Source: CAYWEM01 sp964457225 (GTDB taxonomy: Bacteria; Acidobacteriota; Aminicenantia; UBA2199). From it: 64,000 nt of DNA. The translations under genes and the position numbers were made by a program. Position 1 is the stretch's first letter, and each line of letters starts with the position of its first letter. A model generated the notes under the pieces. It made no database searches. It was not told the origin of the DNA and saw nothing but the letters and a program-made list of their open reading frames with translations. The stretch covers positions 1 through 64,000 of the forward strand of contig CAYWEM010000005.1 in NCBI GenBank assembly GCA_964457225.1, read 5' to 3'. This document shows, one piece after another, positions 8,901 to 17,492 of the stretch.

Positions 8901-10859
8901 TCAGTTCGCACTGAGTAGAATGTCCGCCAGGTTAGCGGCATTGAAAGGTCTCGGCAGTATGGTGTGGGCGGGCAGCAGGTCGCTTGGTACTTTTTGGGGA
9001 TCAGCGGTCATGATCAGCAGTCGGACTTGCTTCCTGGCGGCCAGGTAATCACTCAGCTGTTTTATTTCCGGTCGTCCCAGGAAGGCGTCAGAAAGCATTA
9101 TCGTTTCAAATTCCTGCTCGGCGTGTGCCGGGAATTCACTGATGTCCTTGAGACACAGGCACTTGATCTCGTTGGCCAGGCAGAAGTCGGTGATCAGCTT
9201 GACGGCGTAGAAAATCGATTCCAGCAGTAAGAGTGCGGGCTCGGGCAGGTGCCATCTCTGCCTGATTCTCTTGACGGCCTGCTGGGCGCTGACCTTGACG
9301 CCCAGGCTTTTTTCCGTCCGGGCCAGGTTCTGCAGGAGCTCAATGGAATTGCGTTTTCCGTAATCCCCGAGCAACTCAAGGGAAAGAGCGCGTTTGCGCC
9401 AGTCCTGCTTTTCATCGCCGACTATGGAAACCAGGTATTGTTCCAGTTTCTGCTGGAATTCGTCTCCCAGTGAATCTATTTCCTTCAGCTCTTCCTTGAG
9501 GAAGCTGATCCTTTCACTCTCTATCTTGTGCGGGTCTATGTCGAACAGGAGCAGTAATTTCCTGGTTTTGGCTTCGCTTTCCTCGAATTTCCCTGACAGC
9601 TGGCTCAACTTGGCCAGTCCCTCCTGGAAGTTGTTTTTCAGCGGGACCGAAATGCCGGCTTCGTGAAATTTTACGTATTCCAGCAGGCGGCGGCGGACGT
9701 TCTTCAACTGGATCGAACCTGAATACAGTAATTGCGGCAGGATGCGCAGAATGGTTATCAGCAGATCTTCTTTTTCTTCGCTGTAGGATTCGAAATAAGG
9801 CATGAGAATGGCCAGGATTCTCTGGCTCAGTTCACCGTCCAGTCCGTGATGGGTTTTGACCACCTTGACCAGTTTTTCCAGGATCAGGCTCTTGTTCTTG
9901 AACAGCGGCTGTTTTTCCAGGGCGTTGATCAGGCTGGAGACCGCATCCCCCTGCAGGAAGTATTCGACCAGCTCCAGGGAACTGCGCACCATCTCAGCGG
10001 TATACCCGGTGTTCAGAAAGCCAAGGAACATCTCGATGGGAAATGAGTCTTTTTTTCCCTTTTTCAGGATTTCCACGGCCAGGTCGGTGATATAACGGTT
10101 TTTATCGTCCCTGATGATGTTTATAAGAGCTTCTTCCAGGGCGTAAATTTTTTCGTCGTTGAGCTTGTTCAACACGATCTGTTTCTGGGCGTCTTCCATT
10201 CCCGGCAGGACGGCGGCCAGGAGATCAATACCTTCCGGACTCCTGATCATGTTGCTGACCGCGAATTCGAAGTTGTTTTCATCTTGCAGGCCGAGCTGGA
10301 AAACCTTGCTGCGGGCCGGGTCATTTACAAGTGACGAGGTGAAGTAAACCGCCCGGTGTTCCTTGTCGCTCAGCTTCGGCCAGAGTTCGAGAAAGAAATC
10401 GAAATTCTGCTTGCTGAAAAGGATTATTTTAATAAGGGTGAAGCGCAGGTCCTCGTTGCGGGTTTTTTTAAAGATTTCCTCGCATTTTTCCGCCAGTTCG
10501 CGGTCTTTCACTTCTCCGGCCCTGATGATGGCGAAAACGGTTTCGAAAGCTTCAATCAGGCCGGGAAACAGTACTGCTTCGCGGGATTCGTCCGCTGGCA
10601 GAAAGGTCAGGTGACCGATTGCCGCTTCTATTTCCTCAACCAGCGGGGGCAGGGCTTCAAGCACTCCGAAATTCCCCAGGACCAGGCGGGCCATCTTTTT
10701 TTGCGCCGGGTCATTACTGGCGAGATAATCAAGGAAAAACAGGGCGTCCTCGCGCCGGGCCTGGTTGTTGAACACCGATACGGCTATGCGGGCGCCCTTG
10801 GGATCCGAGGCCGCTTTGAGGATACGATCACGCAGGTTTTTCAGTTCGGTTTCATTCAC
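8901..10859 (-). CDS. HEAT-like helical repeat protein with degenerate receiver-like C-terminus
   Basis: A 652-residue soluble protein. Residues ~1-540 are repeated amphipathic helices of the HEAT/ARM type (for example VLGNFGVLEALPPLVEEIE and LELLGDYGKRNSIELLQNLA). Residues ~545-652 resemble a response-regulator receiver domain: a hydrophobic strand (PALLLLES), IMLSDAF where the phospho-Asp strand should be, LLIMTAD and ILPRPFNAANLADILL in the position of the usual KPF motif. The phospho-acceptor Asp appears replaced by Ser, so it should not be phosphorylated canonically. Start is GTG at 10857-10859, six bases after TATCAT, with no spaced SD. The role is unknown; it may be a scaffold. First gene of a unit with maf and the reductase. 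Confidence 0.8.
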   Translation of the reverse strand: MNETELKNLRDRILKAASDPKGARIAVSVFNNQARREDALFFLDYLASNDPAQKKMARLVLGNFGVLEALPPLVEEIEAAIGHLTFLPADESREAVLFPGLIEAFETVFAIIRAGEVKDRELAEKCEEIFKKTRNEDLRFTLIKIILFSKQNFDFFLELWPKLSDKEHRAVYFTSSLVNDPARSKVFQLGLQDENNFEFAVSNMIRSPEGIDLLAAVLPGMEDAQKQIVLNKLNDEKIYALEEALINIIRDDKNRYITDLAVEILKKGKKDSFPIEMFLGFLNTGYTAEMVRSSLELVEYFLQGDAVSSLINALEKQPLFKNKSLILEKLVKVVKTHHGLDGELSQRILAILMPYFESYSEEKEDLLITILRILPQLLYSGSIQLKNVRRRLLEYVKFHEAGISVPLKNNFQEGLAKLSQLSGKFEESEAKTRKLLLLFDIDPHKIESERISFLKEELKEIDSLGDEFQQKLEQYLVSIVGDEKQDWRKRALSLELLGDYGKRNSIELLQNLARTEKSLGVKVSAQQAVKRIRQRWHLPEPALLLLESIFYAVKLITDFCLANEIKCLCLKDISEFPAHAEQEFETIMLSDAFLGRPEIKQLSDYLAARKQVRLLIMTADPQKVPSDLLPAHTILPRPFNAANLADILLSAN

Positions 10860-10894
10860 CTTGCAATGATAGCAAATCAGGGCGGTAAAGTAAA
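10860..10894 (-). promoter_or_regulatory. Promoter abutting GTG start (leaderless type)
   Basis: Minus strand: TTTACT (10894-10889), 17-base spacer, TATCAT (10871-10866), six bases, GTG (10859-10857). Its -35 box lies one base from the -35 box of the divergent plus-strand promoter. Confidence 0.7.
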
Positions 10895-10895
10895 T

Positions 10896-10930
10896 TTGAC
10901 TACTAATCGGGCTTGGATTAAAATCTGGTC
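10896..10930 (+). promoter_or_regulatory. Promoter abutting ATG start (leaderless type)
   Basis: TTGACT (10896-10901), 17-base spacer, TAAAAT (10919-10924), six bases, ATG at 10931. No Shine-Dalgarno is possible in the six-base gap CTGGTC. Confidence 0.78.
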
Positions 10931-11515
10931 ATGGTCAAAATAGCCATTTCCGGGATTCCCGGCAGCGGAAAAACCGCGGTGCTTGCCGAAGTGAAAAAAA
11001 TACTCAGCCTGCGTTTCCGGGTCGAGGACGTGGAGGACCTGGGGAGCAGGAATCCTTTCGATGCCGACCAGGTCCCGGAATTCGCCCTGGCTTTTTTCCG
11101 CCTTTCTTCACAGATCAACAACGAAAACCTGAAACTGACCAGGCCGCTGGATTTTTTACTTTGCGACCGTTCGGTCATCGACCACTGGATCGACTGGCAG
11201 CTGAGAAGGCCGCAAAAAGAGGGAAATCCCCATATGGAGAGACGCAACCAGGTGCTGAAGAACCTTTTCAGTTTCTGGTCGCCGAGTTATGACGCCGTTT
11301 TTCACCTCCGCAGCGCTTACCGCGATTTTCAATCCCGGACCGCAGCCGCTGAAAAACACCGCCTCGATGAAAAAGCTTTCCAGGAACTTGAATCAGCCTA
11401 TATTAAAACGTTTTCCAGGGAAGGAATCGAGGCCTGGGAAATATGGAATCGGAACTCAATCGATGAAAGCGCCCATCAGCTCATTCAAAAACTGGGCGAA
11501 GCAGGTCTGTTATGA
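10931..11515 (+). CDS. P-loop ATPase/kinase-like protein (AAA_28 / NadR-kinase-like)
   Basis: A 194-residue protein with an N-terminal Walker A (GIPGSGKTAVL, residues ~8-18) and a LID/DRS-type element (FLLCDRSVIDHWIDW) as found in deoxynucleoside and NMP kinase-like AAA_28 proteins. It is probably cytoplasmic. It lies 43 bp upstream of thyX on the same strand, so a role in nucleotide phosphorylation is plausible but inferred only from context. The message appears leaderless. Confidence 0.75.
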   Translation: MVKIAISGIPGSGKTAVLAEVKKILSLRFRVEDVEDLGSRNPFDADQVPEFALAFFRLSSQINNENLKLTRPLDFLLCDRSVIDHWIDWQLRRPQKEGNPHMERRNQVLKNLFSFWSPSYDAVFHLRSAYRDFQSRTAAAEKHRLDEKAFQELESAYIKTFSREGIEAWEIWNRNSIDESAHQLIQKLGEAGLL

Positions 11516-11545
11516 GCAGAAATGATTTTTCCCCGCGGTCGTTCC

Positions 11546-11551
11546 TGAGGA
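11546..11551 (+). promoter_or_regulatory. Shine-Dalgarno deciding a TTG start for thyX
   Basis: GAGGAG lies seven bases before a TTG (11559-11561) that opens MKVTLAGFNV, supporting TTG as the initiation codon. Confidence 0.75.
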
Positions 11552-11558
11552 GACTGAC

Positions 11559-13001
11559 TTGAAGGTCACTCTGGCCGGTTTCAACGTCGATGTCGAAGTC
11601 CTGGAAAGGCTGAATTCCGGGGCCGGGGAAATACTCACCCCGGAAACCTTCAGTGCCGCTTATGCCCGTATCAGCCGCAGCGAGGACGACGTGGCCACCC
11701 TCAGGCGCCGGGCCTGCAGTGACGTGGCCAGCGCCCGACGTTCCAACCGGAGAATAGTCTTTGATATGGGTCACCATTCAGTGGCCGAACATGCTGTTTT
11801 CAATTTTGACGTCACCGGGATTTCCAGGCTGGCCCTGGAGATACTTGAACAGTTCCGCCTGGTTTCCTTCACCGAGAAATCACAGCGCTACGTGCTGATC
11901 GACGATCCGGTGGTTGTTCCCGATGAAATCAGCGAGCCGGAGGACCGCCTGCTGTTCAGGCAGACCGCGGCCGCCCAGTTCGCCGCCTACCAGAAGGCCC
12001 TGACCTCGATCCGGGAGCACCTGCAACAGGAGTTGGGGGTCGGGGCGAACGGAAAACAGCTGGATGAGCGCGCCAAGGAAGACGCCCGCTATTTCCTGCC
12101 CCTGGCCTGCGAAGCCCAGCTGGGCATGACCATCAACGCCCGCAACCTGGAGCATTTACTGCGTCGATTCCAGGAGCATGAACTGGCGGAAATAAGGGAA
12201 CTGGGCCGGCTTTTCCAGGAACAGAGCGCCGCCCTGGCGCCATCGATTGTCCTGTTCACCGCTCCTTCGGCTTTTGACCGCAATATAGACCGCATTCTCT
12301 TCAGTGACGACGATTGCCGGGCGCCTGTTTCCGGTCTTTCCTGGTCGGAACGCATGATATCGTGCCCGGCGGGCGGCGATGACCTGATCCTGGCCGGCCT
12401 GGCCTTCACCCGGCACGGCTGTGATTTTTCCAGCGCCCGATCCATGCTGAACGCCGCGGAAAAAAAGAGGATATACCTGGAGCTTTTCAGGGAAATGGAA
12501 TTCTATGACCGGCCGCCCCGGGAATTCGAGCTGGTCGAGCTGGTTTTCGAAGCCGTGGTCAGTGCTTCCTGCTTCGCCCAGCTGAAAAGGCACCGCATGG
12601 CCACTCTCCTGGTTGCGGATTACGAACCCCGGCTCGGCAACACCATGCCGCAAGTCTTCAGCTCCGCCGGAGTCGAGGAAGATTTTCACAGCCTGATCGC
12701 CCGCTGCAACGAGGCTTACGACAGGTTGCGGGAACGTTACGGCCGGGCCGCGGTCTACCTGCTCAGCAATTCCCATCGCCGGAGGGTGCTGGTCAAGATG
12801 AATCTGCGGGAGATATACCATTTTTCGCGCCTGCGTGAAGACGAACATGCCCAGTGGGAAATCCGGCGACTGGCCGCCTGGCTCTCCGAGGAAACGAGGA
12901 AAAGATTGCCGCTGGCCGGCATGATGCTGGGAGGCAAAAGCGATTTCCAGGAACTTCGTTCCCGCCTGGCCGGGCATTTGCCTGAAACGCCGGAAACCTG
13001 A
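11559..13001 (+). CDS. thyX: Double-domain FAD-dependent thymidylate synthase (ThyX tandem)
   Basis: ThyX methylates dUMP to dTMP using FAD, NADPH and methylenetetrahydrofolate. Ordinary ThyX is ~220-250 residues and tetrameric; this protein has 480 residues with two ThyX domains. Domain 1 (~1-235) has GHHSVAEHAVFNFDVTGISR, QFRLVSFTEKSQRYV (residues 98-112) and QLGMTINARNLEH. Domain 2 (~236-480) has LKRHRMATLL (R344-H345-R346), VLVKMNLREIYHFSRLR and HAQWEIRRLA. The signature RHRxxSxNExSxRY is therefore split: domain 1 keeps S/E/S/R/Y but has QFR for RHR, and domain 2 keeps RHR but lacks the S/E/S/R part. TTG start with a strong SD. Neighbours are the kinase-like gene and mtnP. Confidence 0.88.
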   Translation: MKVTLAGFNVDVEVLERLNSGAGEILTPETFSAAYARISRSEDDVATLRRRACSDVASARRSNRRIVFDMGHHSVAEHAVFNFDVTGISRLALEILEQFRLVSFTEKSQRYVLIDDPVVVPDEISEPEDRLLFRQTAAAQFAAYQKALTSIREHLQQELGVGANGKQLDERAKEDARYFLPLACEAQLGMTINARNLEHLLRRFQEHELAEIRELGRLFQEQSAALAPSIVLFTAPSAFDRNIDRILFSDDDCRAPVSGLSWSERMISCPAGGDDLILAGLAFTRHGCDFSSARSMLNAAEKKRIYLELFREMEFYDRPPREFELVELVFEAVVSASCFAQLKRHRMATLLVADYEPRLGNTMPQVFSSAGVEEDFHSLIARCNEAYDRLRERYGRAAVYLLSNSHRRRVLVKMNLREIYHFSRLREDEHAQWEIRRLAAWLSEETRKRLPLAGMMLGGKSDFQELRSRLAGHLPETPET

Positions 13002-13057
13002 TTCCAGGTTGACTGGCCGGGCGGTATGGGGTAATATTCTGAGACCCAGGAGGCAAA

Positions 13058-13930
13058 ATGGCAAGAGCTGAATTCGGGGTTATCGGCGGCAGTGGTTTCT
13101 GTGACTGGCCGGAACTGGAGAAGCCCGAAACCCTTTCCATCATGACTCCTTTCGGAGATCCCAGCGGGGACCTGCTGATCGGCGAAGTAGCCGGGAAAAA
13201 AATCGCCTTCCTGGCCAGGCACGGCCGTGGACACAGGCTGAATCCATCCGAAGTCAATTACCGGGCCAACCTGTTCGCCATGAAGATGCTGGGAGTCAAA
13301 ACACTGATTTCAGTTGCCGCGGTCGGCTCTCTGCGCGAGGAAATACATCCCACCGACCTGGTGATCCCCGACCAGTTCTTTGATTTCAGCCATAAACGGG
13401 ATAAGACGATTTTCTGCGACGGCATCGTCGCCCATGTCGCCTTCGCCCGGCCGACCTGTCCGCGCTATTCGAGCCTGGCCAGGGAAGTGGCCGATGGATT
13501 CGAGATACGCAACCATTTTCAAGGCTGTTACTTCAACATGGAAGGCCCCCAGTTCTCATCCCTGGGGGAATCCCTGGTTTACCGGCAGCTGGGTTTCTCG
13601 GTGATCGGCATGACCCAGGCCGTCGAGGCCAAGCTGGCACGTGAACTGGAAATCTGCTTTCTGCCCCTGGCCTTTGTCACCGATTACGATTGCTGGCACC
13701 AGGAAGCCGAGCCGGTGACCACTGAAATCATTCTGAAAAACCTGCAGTTGACCGTGGCCGCGGCCAAGAGGATGGTCCTGGGCATAGTCTCCGGACAGCC
13801 GGCCGGCTCCTGTGACTGCGCTTCAGCCCTGGCCGGAGCCATTGTGACCGATCCGGCGGTCATTCCGCCTGAAGTGCGCCGGAAACTTGACCTGGTCATC
13901 GGCAAGTATCTGGGCCAGCTGGAAAAATGA
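13058..13930 (+). CDS. mtnP: S-methyl-5'-thioadenosine phosphorylase
   Basis: Cleaves methylthioadenosine with phosphate to adenine and methylthioribose-1-phosphate, salvaging a by-product of polyamine and SAM metabolism. The 290 residues contain GVIGGSGF, FLARHGRGHRLNPSEVNYRAN, VAAVGSL, YFNMEGPQFSS and VTDYDCWHQEAEPV, the normal order for MTAP in the PNP/MTAP phosphorylase family. A strong AGGAGG precedes the ATG. Specificity for inosine-type nucleosides instead cannot be excluded by eye. It follows thyX by 56 bp. Confidence 0.92.
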   Translation: MARAEFGVIGGSGFCDWPELEKPETLSIMTPFGDPSGDLLIGEVAGKKIAFLARHGRGHRLNPSEVNYRANLFAMKMLGVKTLISVAAVGSLREEIHPTDLVIPDQFFDFSHKRDKTIFCDGIVAHVAFARPTCPRYSSLAREVADGFEIRNHFQGCYFNMEGPQFSSLGESLVYRQLGFSVIGMTQAVEAKLARELEICFLPLAFVTDYDCWHQEAEPVTTEIILKNLQLTVAAAKRMVLGIVSGQPAGSCDCASALAGAIVTDPAVIPPEVRRKLDLVIGKYLGQLEK

Positions 13931-13972
13931 GGACCTGGGTTTTCATGCCGAAGGCGGACTGAGAAGCCGACC

Positions 13973-14539
13973 GTGGACGCAAGCGACCAGAGAAGCAGTT
14001 TTGACAGCCGCATCACCGAGCTGGAGAACCGTCTGGAAGCGCTGAAAACCAGTTTCAACCAGTTTTTTTCAGGTGAAATCAGGATTCCGCCCGAGCAGAA
14101 AAGGCAGGAGCTGGAGAGGATAATCCGCCACCTGAGTTCTTCCGGATCCAGGTCACCGCGCCAGGCCACGCTTTTCGAAAACCTGGTGCAGAAATTCAAC
14201 CTGTACAACAATCTCTGGCTGAAGCGCCTGAACGAGCTGGAAACCGGTGTACAGCAAATACCCCGAAAAAAGCAGCGCATGGATGAAAAAGTGTCCCGGC
14301 CGCCGGTTCGGGAACCCGAAGGAGTGGAACTCAACCTGGCTGATGAAAGGAGCTTCGAGAACCTTTACCAGCTTTACCGCAGCAAGACAAAGAGCCTGAA
14401 CGCCCCGCCCATGGACAAATCGCTTCTGACCAGGACCGTCCAGGAAAAACTAAAACAACAGAAGCTTGAAAAAGCCTACCTGACGCTGAGCGTGGAGAAC
14501 AATCGGCTGAAAATCAAAGTGGGCAGGAAAAAATCTTGA
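13973..14539 (+). CDS. Uncharacterised coiled-coil protein (188 aa)
   Basis: A charged, helical soluble protein. Residues ~8-40 form a coiled coil (SRITELENRLEALKTSF). A central segment, ATLFENLVQKFNLYNNLWLK, recalls from memory the C-terminal domain of myxobacterial MXAN_5187-like proteins. A proline-rich linker and a basic C-terminus follow. No catalytic motif is visible. It starts with GTG (13973-13975) 42 bp after mtnP. Function unknown. Confidence 0.7.
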   Translation: MDASDQRSSFDSRITELENRLEALKTSFNQFFSGEIRIPPEQKRQELERIIRHLSSSGSRSPRQATLFENLVQKFNLYNNLWLKRLNELETGVQQIPRKKQRMDEKVSRPPVREPEGVELNLADERSFENLYQLYRSKTKSLNAPPMDKSLLTRTVQEKLKQQKLEKAYLTLSVENNRLKIKVGRKKS

Positions 14540-14568
14540 AAATAATGCCGGACTTTTTACGCTTGCAC

Positions 14569-14597
14569 TTGACAAGCGGACCCCGTTTTGATAGAGT
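14569..14597 (+). promoter_or_regulatory. Sigma70-type promoter of exbD-like gene
   Basis: TTGACA (14569-14574), 17-base spacer, TAGAGT (14592-14597). It is followed by AGGAGG (14607-14612) five bases before the ATG, an ordinary leadered arrangement. Confidence 0.6.
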
Positions 14598-14617
14598 ACC
14601 TTTTTTAGGAGGTTTGT

Positions 14618-15064
14618 ATGGGCGTTGATGTCGGTGGTTCAAATAAAGCTAAATCCGATCCCAATGTTGTTCCCCTTTGTGACATCCTGCTGGTTCTGCT
14701 GATCATCTTCATGGTCATCACCCCCGCCATGCAGAAGGGTATCGACATCAAGCTTCCTGAAACCGTGAGTTCGGAAGAAGGCAGCGGAGCCGCAGGTTCC
14801 ACCATCATGCTGACCATTGAAAGAGATTTTTCTCTCAAGGTCAACCAGGATCCGATCGACCTCCAGCTGCTGGAAAGCAGACTGCGTGACATCTACCAGA
14901 CCCGCCAGGACAAGACCATCTTCATCCGGGCCGATGAGACCGTTTCCTACAAGGATGTCCTGAGAATCATCGACATCGCCAAGGGTTCAGGCGTTGAGGT
15001 TCTCGGAGTCATCACCGAGCGTTACAAGACCTACGAAGAAAGCGGCGAATCAGGCGAAGACTGA
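14618..15064 (+). CDS. ExbD/TolR-family biopolymer transport protein
   Basis: Inner-membrane proton-channel partner that, with an ExbB/TolQ protein, energises TonB- or Tol-type systems. The 148 residues have the family layout: short cytoplasmic N-terminus (KSDPNVVPLCDILLVLLIIF) whose membrane helix includes the key Asp, then a periplasmic domain with DKTIFIRADETVSYKDVLRIIDIAKGSG split over ~100-130. No exbB/tolQ partner lies next to it, which is unusual; the gene stands alone behind its own promoter. The double-TonB gene at 27.8-28.6 kb might use it, but nothing in sequence links them. Confidence 0.9.
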   Translation: MGVDVGGSNKAKSDPNVVPLCDILLVLLIIFMVITPAMQKGIDIKLPETVSSEEGSGAAGSTIMLTIERDFSLKVNQDPIDLQLLESRLRDIYQTRQDKTIFIRADETVSYKDVLRIIDIAKGSGVEVLGVITERYKTYEESGESGED

Positions 15065-15090
15065 TCGTCTTTTATTGATTGGATTTTAAG

Positions 15091-15104
15091 CCGCCGGCCG
15101 GCGG
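15091..15104. terminator. GC palindrome between convergent genes
   Basis: CCGCCGGCCGGCGG is a perfect 14-base palindrome between the ends of the exbD-like gene and the PilZ-CheX gene. A/T-rich flanks lie on both sides but there is no long T run. Possible bidirectional transcript end. Confidence 0.35.
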
Positions 15105-15130
15105 AATCAGTAAAAAACGCTGAATCAGGA

Positions 15131-16837
15131 TCAACAATTACGGCTGATTCTGTTCTGAACTGAAAAAGACAGTTCGAAAAATCCTTCTGAACTCCAATAA
15201 CTCGAAGAAACGAAAGCTTTGTTACCGGCATTGTCTATAAACTGGTCACGGCCGATAATTACAAAGGGCGTTGAAAGCTGGAAGTTGATTCCAGTCTGTG
15301 ACAGATCTTCCTTGGCATTGCCGATTATTATGTTCAGTATTTCTCCAATGGCATCTTTTATTTCCGCATGCATGCAATCGACTTCTTCCTGGAAAAGGGA
15401 TTTGTATATGAACCTGGCCAGTTTCTCCGACATGTTCAGGATCAACTGACCCTCCGAGACCTGGTTGGCGAAAGAGATAAATGCCGATACCTCGAATTTC
15501 GGGGCCAGGGGAGTGCGGACGTTGATCCCCTTTTCTTTAACTTCCATGCCGAGAAAAGTTGAAAATACTTTAACGGTTGATTTATGTATCGGTTCCACGA
15601 AATACAAGGCTTCAAAGAATACATCCTTGAGATCGAGATCATCGACTCGGCGGTATTGACTGATTACTTCAGACAAAAAAAGCAGCATGTCCACAGAACC
15701 GATAGCAGCTGAAAAGCAAATTCGGATCGCCGGGTATCTTGACAGGGTTGAGAGCAGGTGTCTTTTAGAAATAATCGTTTTCGGCGATGAAATCTGGAAG
15801 GCAATTGTTTTATCTGTCTCGGAACATATCCTTTCGGTCAGGATTTTGCCCACTTCTTTCAAAACCGATTCAGTTGATTTACCGGAAAAGCCGTTCACTT
15901 CCAGGGTAAGATGACTGCATAACGAGGCGAAACTTTGCTGGTTTAGGCAGATGAAGAACTGGGTATGGCAGGATTCGGTTGCCAGGCTGATAAGAATGCT
16001 GGCTTCGTAACAGGCATTGCTTACTTTGACCAGTTCCGTGGACTTTTTCTCCAGGGGCAATTTCAGGTCGTTTTCAATAACCCCGACCACGGATGCCAGA
16101 AAGGGATTCACCTGGTCGAGAAAAGACTTGCTATTTCCTTCCTGCGGAGGAGAACTGGCCATTTTTTCCCGGTTCTCGACCACGGATTGTTTCAGGCCCC
16201 TCAGTATGAAAAGGTTTTGTTCCAGGCGCCAGAGTATTTCCTGCTTGATGACTTTGTTCATGGAGAGTTTAAAGGATTCATCGACATCGGAAAAAAAACC
16301 GCCGCATAGTTCGCCGTCAATATGACAGATTTTAATGAAACCGTTGCAGGTTTGCCCAAGTATTTCGTCTTTTATATAAATCAGATCGTTCTTTTTCAAT
16401 TCCAGCTTCGGGGCCAGCACGTAAAACCCTATCCCCTCGTTGCTCAAGTCGTGAATGCCGGCGTTGAACTGAGTTTTCAGGCGCTCACTCCACAACCTGA
16501 CGGTTTTCTTTTCGGTTTCATCAAAGTAAAGGCGGATGCTTTTACGGCGGGGGTCAGCGTATTCGATGACAGTGGGAATCCTGAGCAGATGGCGGTTGTC
16601 GCTTCCCTGGCTTTCCAGTTGATAATCAAACTTGAAGGCAATACGAAAGGAGGTAAAGGAGATTACTCCCTTGGCGGGAATCGCCGGCCTTGGAGTCTGA
16701 ATGAGCAGGTTCAGGTCGGTTCTCTCTTTGAACAGGATGGGAATGGGATTTGCAGGCAGATTGATCTGAGCCTTGAGCCGCTCAAGTATGGCGACATCTA
16801 AGAATTTTTCAATGCTTTCTTGGTCAGAGAAAACCAT
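15131..16837 (-). CDS. PilZ-like protein with two CheX-like domains
   Basis: A 568-residue cytoplasmic protein. Residues ~40-230 look like a YcgR-type N-domain plus PilZ (RRKSIRLYF, HDLSNEGIGFYV). The residues ~255-400 and ~415-560 resemble CheX phosphatase folds; the second is clearer (AEIKDAIGEILNIIIGNAKE, then FQLSTPFVIIG). CheX dephosphorylates CheY-P. The combination would link c-di-GMP or surface signalling to receiver dephosphorylation, but no chemotaxis gene is in the window. The first CheX-like repeat is more degenerate. Its ATG is preceded by a -10 element seven bases away and no SD. Confidence 0.72.
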   Translation of the reverse strand: MVFSDQESIEKFLDVAILERLKAQINLPANPIPILFKERTDLNLLIQTPRPAIPAKGVISFTSFRIAFKFDYQLESQGSDNRHLLRIPTVIEYADPRRKSIRLYFDETEKKTVRLWSERLKTQFNAGIHDLSNEGIGFYVLAPKLELKKNDLIYIKDEILGQTCNGFIKICHIDGELCGGFFSDVDESFKLSMNKVIKQEILWRLEQNLFILRGLKQSVVENREKMASSPPQEGNSKSFLDQVNPFLASVVGVIENDLKLPLEKKSTELVKVSNACYEASILISLATESCHTQFFICLNQQSFASLCSHLTLEVNGFSGKSTESVLKEVGKILTERICSETDKTIAFQISSPKTIISKRHLLSTLSRYPAIRICFSAAIGSVDMLLFLSEVISQYRRVDDLDLKDVFFEALYFVEPIHKSTVKVFSTFLGMEVKEKGINVRTPLAPKFEVSAFISFANQVSEGQLILNMSEKLARFIYKSLFQEEVDCMHAEIKDAIGEILNIIIGNAKEDLSQTGINFQLSTPFVIIGRDQFIDNAGNKAFVSSSYWSSEGFFELSFSVQNRISRNC

Positions 16838-16872
16838 TGGTTTATTAATAGGGGAATAAAAAAAAAAGTCAA
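16838..16872 (-). promoter_or_regulatory. Promoter abutting ATG start (leaderless type)
   Basis: Minus strand: TTGACT (16872-16867), 16-base T-rich spacer, TATTAA (16850-16845), seven bases, ATG (16837-16835). Confidence 0.65.
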
Positions 16873-16926
16873 CTGCCGCAGCCTGAAAAAAAAGTAATTC
16901 CCAGTAACTTGAAAGATCGGCTCAAG

Positions 16927-16955
16927 TTGATTTGCATCGGCAATCGTAGTACAAT
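16927..16955 (+). promoter_or_regulatory. Sigma70-type promoter of the TPR-like/acetyltransferase unit
   Basis: TTGATT (16927-16932), 17-base spacer, TACAAT (16950-16955). GGAGGC follows, ahead of the ATG at 16983. Confidence 0.6.
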
Positions 16956-16982
16956 AAACGATATACAAGTGGAGGCGCTTTT

Positions 16983-17492
16983 ATGGAGCTCAAAGAAGAA
17001 AAGCAGTTGAAGGAAGTGAGTGCGGCGTTCGCCGGGGCAGTATCCGCTTTCCGCCTGAAGAAAAATGCCGAAGCCCTGAAAGCTTTCAGTGAGATCGTGG
17101 AAAAATACGCTGATTCCGAGTACTACGGGGTGCTTGAAGTGCAGGCCCGGGCCAAGGTTTACCAGGCCATAATCGACGCCCGGCTCAATCCGAGGCAACT
17201 GCCCCTGGAAAGTGATGAAGATTACCTGCAGCAAGGAATCTACTTGTTGAACAGCGGTGATTACGCGGGCGGCCGCGATGTTTTCCTGGGCCTGCAGAAA
17301 AAAGGCCAGGCCGACCCCTATCTCGATTACCTGCTGGCCTTGTGCAGCAGGGGACTCGCTGACCGGGCCGCTTTGCTGGCCAGCCTGGGCCGCGCCTGTG
17401 CCGCAGATGGTTTTTACAAGGTCCTGGCTTTCAACGAACCTGATTTCTTCGAATTGCGGGAAGACCAGGAATTCCTGGCCCTGGTTGAATGA
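16983..17492 (+). CDS. Small TPR-like helical protein (169 aa)
   Basis: Two TPR-like helix pairs are visible (residues ~15-45, [20 protein letters not shown], and ~80-110, [17 protein letters not shown]). No signal peptide or catalytic motif. It probably acts as a scaffold or binding protein. Its stop overlaps the start of the acetyltransferase gene (ATGA), implying coupled expression. Function unknown. Confidence 0.72.
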   Translation: MELKEEKQLKEVSAAFAGAVSAFRLKKNAEALKAFSEIVEKYADSEYYGVLEVQARAKVYQAIIDARLNPRQLPLESDEDYLQQGIYLLNSGDYAGGRDVFLGLQKKGQADPYLDYLLALCSRGLADRAALLASLGRACAADGFYKVLAFNEPDFFELREDQEFLALVE

